This document shows positions 56,319 through 64,000 of a DNA stretch of 64,000 bases, one piece after another; position 1 is the stretch's first letter; each line of letters starts with the position of its first letter. The stretch is taken from contig JFHB01000002.1 in NCBI GenBank assembly GCA_000729835.1, forward strand, positions 496,001-560,000. The letters run 5' to 3'. The translations under genes and the position numbers were made by a program. The DNA comes from Atkinsonella hypoxylon. Taxonomy: Eukaryota > Ascomycota > Sordariomycetes > Hypocreales > Clavicipitaceae. The notes under the pieces were generated by a model that did not search any database, was not told the origin of the DNA, and saw only the letters and a list, made by a program, of their open reading frames with translations.

Positions 56319-58598
56319 TCATAAGATCCCACGCCGTTGCTCGGCTGACGCCCCATTAGCCTGTGCCTCGGCAATAACCTTGTTCATGACCCCCTTCAAC
56401 TTCTTGAGCGCTACTCTATCCGCCCCAATGGCATGCAGTGTCTTTACAGAAACAGGCACGCCGCACTCATCGTGCTCTCCCTTTTCATCATGCACTCCCG
56501 ATCTCTTAGCCAGATGAAGTCCCGGCGTGGGCTTCCAGCAGTTGTCCTGGGCGCGGCCTGCACGCATTTGGCAAATCTCATTGGTTTTGCATTCTCCCGT
56601 GCAAGATGCAGGGTGCCAACCACGTGACTTCCGGGCCATGTAGGCATTGAAGAGGCTATCGTCGCGTTCAAAGGCTTCGGTGACTGAGTGCCAGAATGCC
56701 GGAGTGAGTTCGGCTTTGGGGTCGGTTACAGGGGGCGAGGCCATAGGGCCGTATGCCTCTTTGGCAGAATAATACTTGGTCCATACAGGACCAGTAGTCT
56801 GAAATGCCGGATTTGTCATGCCGGCAATATAGGTTGTGTGGTCGAGGACAGCAAAGGTTTTCGGGTCGACAGAGTAGACGCGGAAGGCGGGCATACCTGA
56901 CGTAGGCGTCAGTGAGGGGATAATGTAGGATGTCATAAAAGCGTTGGCAGCCGAGCGATCAGAGTAGTTGGAGTAGCTGATTTCGAACTGGTCAACGTGG
57001 GTGTGGCCGAAGAAGCTGGCAGCAATAGTGTTCTGGTAGCGCTTGAAAACTTGGTCAAGGTAGTTGGAGCCATCGAGGAGGGCATCTGCTTCTCCGAGAG
57101 GCGTGTGGCCTATGATGTAAACGCGTTCATTGGCCTTCTCTGCAGCATCGAGATCCCTGATCAGCCAAGCAATTTGACCGTCAGGGTCTTTAACGTCGTA
57201 GTCTTGGTACAACGCGAAATTGCTACGATAGTAGAGGTTGGTATTGAGGGAGATGATGCGCAGGTTCCCACGGGGGACTTTGGTGGAGTATGCGCCAAAC
57301 TGTTGGACTGATGTGGTGCCGGGTTGGCCTATCGAATGTGCCCAGTCTGATGATAGGAGGTTGTAGAGCCACTGGGTGTCATGGCCGATGGCGTTTGGGA
57401 CGAAGTTATTGGCAGGATTGGCCTCGTGGTTTCCTGCAGTGCCATACACCAACTTAAGGGAGGAGTTCATCATGTCGTAAGCATGGTTGACTAGGACGCT
57501 TGTCAGTAAGACTGGATTTGGGAAAGTGCTTCAGAGCTTACTGCTATTAGTGTTGTACTGCTGGCTGGTATTCCAGATGGCATGGTCAACAATATCCCCG
57601 GTGAAGATGGTGAACGCGGCATCAGGCACAAGCCTGTTGATCGCATCGTACATGCTACGCTCGAGGCTGACAGGGACATCACACATATGGTCGCCGTAGG
57701 GGCCAGCAGGGAACTTTGTGTTGCCTGGCTCATCATCTTTGGTGTATGGCCTACTTATTGTCAGATGTCGTCAATGCCGCAACCATTTACAATGTTCAAA
57801 ATGTGTCAAAAACACACCTGCAGCAAATGGGCCTTCCGTCGCACTGAGTGCTCGACCCAGTCAGATACAAAGGATCGATATGAATGTCAGAGTAGTGCAC
57901 AACTTTGAGGGGCTCCTCTCCGGTGGGCTTGGGACGACCATGAGGTGGTTTGGGCGACGGAAATGTAATATCCCAAGGCTGTGGCTCTGGATATCCACAT
58001 ACACCCATGAACGTGGTGCAGAAAGCCCGGGACGTCCGGGAACCAATCGACATTTTGCGAACGTCGGCGGCAATAATCGGACCTTCAAGCGCAATAGCAC
58101 CATCGCAAACATCATCGGGTTGAACCTACACATTGTCGTGTAAGCATTGACCGCATTCTGTCGGTCGGTCTGAATCGCAAGCCACGAACCTTGGCGAGCT
58201 TGCATATTTCCTGGATCACACTGACGAAAGCATCGTCGCCGAAGAACGCCAAAACCTTGAGAGCGACTAAAAGAGCCTGTTATTTAGGAAACAAAATAAC
58301 AAGTTAGCATGAAGGCGGGAGAATAAGGTGGTAAGGATAAGAGGTTGACAGAGGCTACCTCGGCGCCGGTACAGGTTGTAGCGTCCTTAAACTTGCGCCA
58401 GATATCATCCAATAGTCCTCTTTTAGCGAAAGCTCTCGTCAGCACCTCAACCTCAGGAGGAGACAACGAATTCAGGTCCCGAGAGGCCAGCAGGTCAAAA
58501 TCCCGAGCAAACAAGTCCCCTGATTCCCGGGTCGTAGCAGCTACGGCGCCGACGGCAGGGCTCCAAGCGAGCAACGGGAGTAGAGAAACAATACGCAT
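56319..58598 (-). CDS. Secreted acid sphingomyelinase-like phosphodiesterase
   Basis: Five exons (58598-58359, 58276-58190, 58125-57818, 57750-57542, 57490-56319) give 671 residues. A signal peptide (MRIVSLLPLLAWSPAVGAVA) is followed by a saposin-B-like region with paired cysteines (TTCTGAE, ICKLAK, DDVCDG, AFCTTFMGVC). Then comes a calcineurin-like metallophosphoesterase domain: VVHYSDIHIDPLY (D-x-H), FTIFTGDIVDHAIW (GD), YGTAGNHEANP (GNHE), YIIGHTPLGE and SFFGHTHVDQFEI (GHxH). All zinc-binding motifs of acid sphingomyelinases are present. It should cleave sphingomyelin or related phosphodiesters outside the cell or in the vacuole. Fungi lack sphingomyelin, so inositol phosphosphingolipids or host lipids are alternatives. 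The C-terminal part is Cys-containing. The Met at 58598 was preferred over one 10 codons upstream because it starts the signal peptide directly. Confidence 0.93.
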
Positions 58599-60983
58599 GG
58601 CTGTTCGCTCGGCACAAAATGAAACCACAAATTAATGAGATGACTTTCCAAGAAGAAGTCAGAAAAGAAGTTCAAGATCAGTTTCTTCCACAGGGTTTAA
58701 AATTGCTCGCGTGGCTTGTCGATGATATATATTTCTTCTTAATGCTTTCCTGCCCCCCCTCCCCCGGTCGGCAGTTGCTTGGAGGGCACATCTGAGACAT
58801 TCGTATTGAAAATAGAGCTAAGAAACAATCTCCCAAGTCCGACAGACTAAAGGCACTCTTCCTAGCCGACACGGCCACGTCCTTCTTTGGACAATGGAGG
58901 AGATTCGCCATCAAGTCGGAACATGGATATCTATGGCACCAGACCTGCCATGTTGGCTGACAACGCCGTGCATGGCGGTCAAACAATGTAACTTATTAGT
59001 ACGAGATAGGTAAGTGCTTTCGGAATCTAGGCACCTTCTGCCATCTGCCAAGTGCCTATTAGGTAGTTAGTTTTCACAAGACCAAATCGCCTGGAGGGCA
59101 GATACCGGTTCGTACCAATAAGGGACAAGATGAGGTGCGTGCTTTTCCACACCCCTGTCTTGCTTGTCGCACACAGCAGTAGGATAGCTTGGAGCGATGT
59201 CCTTGACGACCGTTGACAGGGGACGAACTAGGGTTGCTTCGGAATTGGTCGGTGACGTAATCGGACAAGCGCTGGTGGATTCTCACGGGCTTTGAGACGG
59301 TAACTAATTCTGAACTCTGGAAGACATAGTGACTCGGATACGCATGGCCATTGGGCAGATGGTCGAGATGGGATTTGGGTCGAGAGGTGTGCAGTGTGTA
59401 GACTTTGAAGACGGTAGGGAGGGGGGGAGAGGGGGGTAGGTATGGAAGGACAAAGGGTCATGATTGGGTCGGGCCTGCGTTTCCCATTCGCTGCAGCCTC
59501 TTTCTCGTGTACTCCGTGAAGAAAAAAAAAAAAAAAACCACCGGCTCGTGTCCTCCAGTTACACACACTCGGACGAAGCCAAGCATGATACCCGTAGTAT
59601 TTTACGTGTCAGCGATTATGCTGCGAAACTCCCTGATCAGGTAGGTGCCTCGTGAGGACCAACCACACTGTGCCTATGCACGTATTAATATGCTCGCAGC
59701 ACACCGTTTCCTGTCGATGGTGCATTTGTGTTCCAGAAATAGAAGGTGGGATACTGCCAGAGCTGTCATGGGAACGCCTTGAAGACGGCGCAATTACTCA
59801 AAACATCAATCGCGGCAACAAGTGCTTAGGCTCTGAGCAGCGACTCGCTGATCCATTGGATGCTGATTAGTTACTGCGTGACTAGACCGGACCAAATACC
59901 CATGGTAAAGATGGTAAAGAGTCATGGAGCACTACTTCGTTCCCAGGTATTTGCAACAACAACAAGATTTGACAGCGCCCTCTCGTACGGCCCCTTGGCA
60001 CAGCCTCACCATCATCATCTGAGTTGTGTGAAAAAGAAGTCCCGAGCTGGTTCGCCGCATTCTTCGTCCGTGTGACCGAGGAGCAGGTCGGGGTAATTCA
60101 ATCTGGTCGCCTTGCCCTCACTTAGCCGTGGCTCATTCTCCGGCTGCCGCTGTCATGATTCATAGTTTCGACGCCATGATGTAGAGCTGCAGCAAGCCAG
60201 CTGCGAATCGTGCATATCGTGGAGAGAGTTTCAACCCCCATCATGGGCCCCATGCCCCATGCCCCATACCCCCATACCCCATGATATCTCATCTCACGTC
60301 CATGTCCCCATGTCCCGCCCGCATCCCACATACCGCAATCCCGTTCCCTCACTCCTACAACACTAAACTGGCACGCTGGAAACCCGCCAAACTCGGCTCG
60401 CATGTTCAATTTCGCGCTTATCATTCGTGCTCTCGTCACTTTTCCACTTCTGTTAGATCGGCTACGAAGTCTTGACTGCCCCGTCTTCTGTATCTTCTAT
60501 GTTCTGATACCGTGATTTGGGGTTTGGGCGTACGAGCCAGACCAGTCAATCATAGGCTTTGCATTAACAGACACGTGCTTCGGAAAGTTGATACTGGTAG
60601 TGTTTTTTTTTTTTTTTTTTGCCAAGACCTGAAATGACCCGTTTCGTTTGCCAGCTTCCTTTTTCTGCAACCGACGCCTAGCTTATCGAACTAGCATTGC
60701 TGATCCCCGAAATGTGGCGGCACTTGCTGTAAGGTAGATGACCATTAGAGCTAAAAGTTGACTAACAGGCGGTGTTCCGCATGTAAAAAGACACTCAAAT
60801 ATATCTAAATGCGCTATAGGTGGGAGACTCTTGCATAAACGAGGTGCCGTAGGCCGTCTTGAAACAATCATATTATACACTATAATACACTTCATCCATA
60901 GAAATTGCTCAGCGGCAATGCTCATTGCAGTAATAGGTGCCGCCGCGGCCAAGCCATATCATTGTTAGGCAACTTGTCCATGC
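58599..60983. other. Long spacer with simple repeats, no gene seen
   Basis: It holds a C-run (58747-58764), A-tract (59521-59537), a CCCCATA/CCCCATG repeat (60241-60281) and a T-tract (60603-60620). Open frames are short and unsupported. It includes the sphingomyelinase-like gene promoter and PET127 3' region. Confidence 0.5.
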
Positions 60984-63719
60984 CTATGAGTTTTGTGCAG
61001 AATTTTCATTTGGCGAAAGCGGCTGAGTATCCCATGCCACGTACACAGGGCTTGCAGCTTCCTTCTGCTTCCTCATCTGTCGATATTTCTCCCCTTGCTT
61101 CGACATTTTTGAAAGCTTGCCCCTGAACATGCGGTGCCAATCGGTAGATCTACCAGCCTTTGATTCAAGAACATCCTTTCTGCGCCTTTTGACCTTGCTA
61201 TATAGAGTCATAGCTTTGTCGCCTGGGATCTCCGTAATGGTGTATTGAACTGCCCAGTCCAATGATTTACAGTCACCGCTTGGCCGTGACACGAATTCGC
61301 CGTTAACTTTGTTCCGAATAGTGACATACATGCCCAAGATCTCTCGTTTTGAGTCCTCGGTAGGCGGAGCAACCTTCTGTGCTTTGATATCCAAGCTCAC
61401 TGTGTTAAGCTCATCTTGACCATCATCTGCGTCAGATGGTGCGGCATTCTGCTCGTTGTTGTTAGAGTCGGACTGTTTGGCTTGCGAGGCCAAATTTGCC
61501 ACCTTGCGCTCAAACGTTCTCAAATTTGGGTTCTTCTCATTGATGCCTTCTGTGACCTTCAGGATGAGATGCGCCAAGGTAGTATTGCTCGTGTCTGGCG
61601 GTGAAACTGTGCTAGTGTGGGCAGCGCCTGCACCTTCTTTTGCAGTCTGCGACTCTCTGGCTTCCTTGGCCTTTGAAGAGTGCATTGTTAATGCTGAGAC
61701 AAGGTCATCCAGATACTGTTCGCTCTCCAGCTCAGTTTTGTTCTGGAGCAGTCCGCTTTGTTCCAGAGCTTCCTGTACAGCTTCTCTTACAGATCCGATA
61801 CCGAGCGACTCATCTTCCACAGCTTCATCAACTTTCGCCATCATCTCCTTCCATGTGTCCTCGTTTTGTGGATCATGCACAGACAAGTCATCAGAGCCTC
61901 TGTCCGATTCTTCCGCAACAGACTTCTCATTCTGGGCTGTTTCGGCGGCCTCAGCAGTCTCTGCCTCACGCTCCTCAAGGCTGATATCTTGAATCTTGCG
62001 TTCCAATTGCTCGACAGACGGTTTCCCGGCCTCTTGCGTCATCCGCATCTCTTCTTCAGTAACCGGCTCAGCAAAGAAGTAGGTTAGAGGCACTTTAGTA
62101 GGCCGCGTCTCAACATGCAAGCGAAGTGTTCGGCCTGGGAACCGCTGAGTTGCTCGGTCCAGGAGATCATTAAGCAGTGCTATACTGCACTTGAACTCCA
62201 GATCACCCAGACGGGTCTCTTGCGTACCGTGGATTGCCTCGTCCATTTCGGCGAGGCTGATGTACTGAAACCCGAAGATGCGTTGCGTGTTGTGGAATGC
62301 GACAAATATGCCATCCATGCGACCCATCCGCACTTGTAAAGAGTACTTCAAGAATGCTGCCCGTATCATGTCGTAGTACTCTCGCTCAAACGATTCCCAT
62401 TGTCCAAAACGTTTTCGAATTTCGTACCCGACACCCTTCTCATATTCTTGGACATCCATGCGAATGGAGACGACAGCTCTCGTTTTCAAGTCAAACACGC
62501 CAGAACCTGGAAGCCGGGGGTCGTATGCGTCGAGTTGAGACCGCATAATAAAATCTCCCAAGGTGGTGAAGTGGTACGCCTCATCGGCGTTTTTTTCATC
62601 CTCAGACAGTTGATGCGAACGCGATCGTCTATACTTTTCAAATTCCCCCTTAGGTAGAGTGAGCAATTTCTCCATTGACTTGCCCAACATGCTCAGAATG
62701 TTCTCGGTATCATACTCCTTGTCAGCGTCGATAGCGTAAACGCCGTCTTTGAAATGCGCAAAAGCTGCCGCCGGTCCGCGACTCAAAGCAGTAAAGTTGA
62801 CTGAGTCCGGAGCGAGAGATTTCGACAGGTGTTCAAAATTAGGTTTTCTCCAGTCTGAAAGAAGAAAGTGAAAATGCGACAGGATAGATGTCATGCTCGA
62901 TGTGGAGCCGCAGTATTTGAATCCACGTTCTGCGCATAGCTCCCTCAGTTTCTGGTCTTTAGATGATGTTATATATTCTTTCAGAGCATCAAAATCAAAT
63001 TCCTCGACCGGCATGATGGAGGCTAAGTACGGGTCGAAATTGAAAACGCCTGACCGATGATCCTGCATTTGGTACACACCTGGGTTGAACAGAACCCTAT
63101 CCAAATTATGACACAGCTCTGGGACCTTCTTGTGTGTTATTCCATCGATCGGGGTTAACTTCAGTTTCGACGGTCGAATCATCTTTACATCCAGTTTTTC
63201 ATCCAGGTTGGCTTTCGACTTTCGTTTGGCTTTCGATCCGGCGCTTTTCTTCGTATTGATAGACTCGGTGGCAACTTTTTTTTCAGACTCGGTAGCGGTC
63301 ACTTCATTATGAGGTTCTTTTGATTGCGGGTCATTTGATTGCGAGTCATTTGATTGCGAGTCTTTCGATAGCATCTTCTCCCTGGATGATTCCATGCGGG
63401 ATCGAAGCGACGTCCAGAGTCCTTCGCGTCCTGCCCTGTTTCCATCTTGCACATCTGGTGTGTCGTTCGTGGCAGGTCGTGCGTCGGACTGAACCTCAGA
63501 TTTGCGGGTGTGTGCCGTACGTTTCAGCTGGTCAAAAAGACGTCGCCGGGTAGTGCAGAAAGGTCGTCCTCGTCCTGCCCATGTAAAGCCATTGTGACCG
63601 TGAAGCTTGATTGAGCCAAGATTCGGGGTGAAACGACCCCTGCAGCATGAAGTACGGAGCATCTGATATGCTGGGTATGATGCGTGAGAAGCCTTTGCTA
63701 CAGATTTGTATGAGGTCAT
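60984..63719 (-). CDS. PET127: Pet127-like mitochondrial RNA-processing protein
   Basis: Single exon, 911 residues. The N-terminus is basic and Ser/Thr-rich (RTSCCRGRF, FCTTRRRLFDQLKR), fitting a mitochondrial targeting sequence. A charged low-complexity linker with QSNDSQSNDPQSKEPHNE follows. The conserved Pet127 core begins about residue 180: KLTPIDGITHKKVPELCHNLDRVLFNPGVY, then VFNFDPYLASIMPVEEFDF, YCGSTSSMTSILSHFHFLLSDWR, LTALSRG-like FTALSRGPAAAFAHFKDGVYAID, and FHNTQRIFGFQYISL. In yeast Pet127 is a membrane-associated mitochondrial protein that helps process and degrade mitochondrial RNAs with the exonuclease Dss1. The C-terminal 250 residues are acidic and Gln/Glu-rich with weak conservation and end in a basic patch (SKVKRRRKDV). 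The third in-frame Met (MLRTS, residue 20) is an alternative start. Confidence 0.93.
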   Translation of the reverse strand: MTSYKSVAKASHASYPAYQMLRTSCCRGRFTPNLGSIKLHGHNGFTWAGRGRPFCTTRRRLFDQLKRTAHTRKSEVQSDARPATNDTPDVQDGNRAGREGLWTSLRSRMESSREKMLSKDSQSNDSQSNDPQSKEPHNEVTATESEKKVATESINTKKSAGSKAKRKSKANLDEKLDVKMIRPSKLKLTPIDGITHKKVPELCHNLDRVLFNPGVYQMQDHRSGVFNFDPYLASIMPVEEFDFDALKEYITSSKDQKLRELCAERGFKYCGSTSSMTSILSHFHFLLSDWRKPNFEHLSKSLAPDSVNFTALSRGPAAAFAHFKDGVYAIDADKEYDTENILSMLGKSMEKLLTLPKGEFEKYRRSRSHQLSEDEKNADEAYHFTTLGDFIMRSQLDAYDPRLPGSGVFDLKTRAVVSIRMDVQEYEKGVGYEIRKRFGQWESFEREYYDMIRAAFLKYSLQVRMGRMDGIFVAFHNTQRIFGFQYISLAEMDEAIHGTQETRLGDLEFKCSIALLNDLLDRATQRFPGRTLRLHVETRPTKVPLTYFFAEPVTEEEMRMTQEAGKPSVEQLERKIQDISLEEREAETAEAAETAQNEKSVAEESDRGSDDLSVHDPQNEDTWKEMMAKVDEAVEDESLGIGSVREAVQEALEQSGLLQNKTELESEQYLDDLVSALTMHSSKAKEARESQTAKEGAGAAHTSTVSPPDTSNTTLAHLILKVTEGINEKNPNLRTFERKVANLASQAKQSDSNNNEQNAAPSDADDGQDELNTVSLDIKAQKVAPPTEDSKREILGMYVTIRNKVNGEFVSRPSGDCKSLDWAVQYTITEIPGDKAMTLYSKVKRRRKDVLESKAGRSTDWHRMFRGKLSKMSKQGEKYRQMRKQKEAASPVYVAWDTQPLSPNENSAQNS

Positions 63720-64000
63720 ATGAATGGCCAGAGATCAAAGAAGCGGCTTTTGCCATCCTGCCCTTTTTTTGTCCACCACCGTCCATGGATAAAATTATTA
63801 CTACACGGCGGCACGGGTTTTGAAGCACGGGGAGGTACCCACAGAACCCGTCATGATTGGCTGCCTATAATCTGGCGTGACGGAGTTGTGCTGGAGCCCG
63901 TGGACTTGGCTCGTGGACTTGGTTGCAGGTGCTCATGTCCCGACACCCTCACTCCTCTCTCCAACGTCATCCTTTACAACCGAGCTCCAGGGCTGACTGC
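63720..64000. promoter_or_regulatory. PET127 upstream region
   Basis: About 280 bp upstream of PET127 to the window edge. No separate gene seen. It contains TGGACTTGGCTCGTGGACTTGG-type short direct repeats near 63900-63922. Confidence 0.4.

Overview
The window is genomic DNA of a filamentous ascomycete. Genes carry many short GT-AG introns (about 50-110 nt, CTAAC/CTGAC-type branch sites) and are well separated on both strands. The conserved proteins (Mkt1, Ssd1, Gle1, Tlg1, homocitrate synthase, V-ATPase subunit A, Pet127) are fungal. The protein sequences and the recurring TACCTAGGTA palindromes suggest a Sordariomycete, probably Hypocreales; this is inference from sequence style, not a database match.

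Left arm, 1-23.5 kb, housekeeping: an ATP-dependent DNA ligase-like gene cut by the left edge (+), a 2-oxoglutarate/Fe(II) oxygenase (-), MKT1 (+), SSD1 (-), GLE1 (+), a Tlg1/syntaxin-6 SNARE (-), a PLP-dependent serine/threonine dehydratase (+) and homocitrate synthase (-). I rebuilt exon structures by hand; exon lengths sum to multiples of three in every complete multi-exon gene.

Middle, 23.5-43.2 kb, accessory: gene-poor and rich in short tandem repeats. It holds broken pieces of a secondary-metabolism locus: an NRPS adenylation domain, a possible peptide-transporter piece, half a CYP65-like P450, and a carrier-protein/ketosynthase junction. Two intact genes lie among or near them: an aristolochene-synthase-like sesquiterpene cyclase and, about 11 kb further on, a complete P450. 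The stretch also has a Cys-containing secreted protein and two decayed AAA-ATPases (a DUF7025-type one and a BCS1-type one). Several nonsense codons fit C:G to T:A change, as expected of RIP. The adenylation piece and the carrier-KS piece sit in opposite orientation at the two ends of a 6-kb segment, which suggests one NRPS-PKS gene broken by an inversion.

Right arm, 43.2-64 kb, housekeeping again: a METTL25-like methyltransferase (+), a CASTOR/GATS-like ACT protein (+), a YIH1/IMPACT homologue (-), V-ATPase subunit A (-), an acid sphingomyelinase-like phosphodiesterase (-) and PET127 (-). No rRNA, convincing tRNA, CRISPR array or intact transposon was seen.
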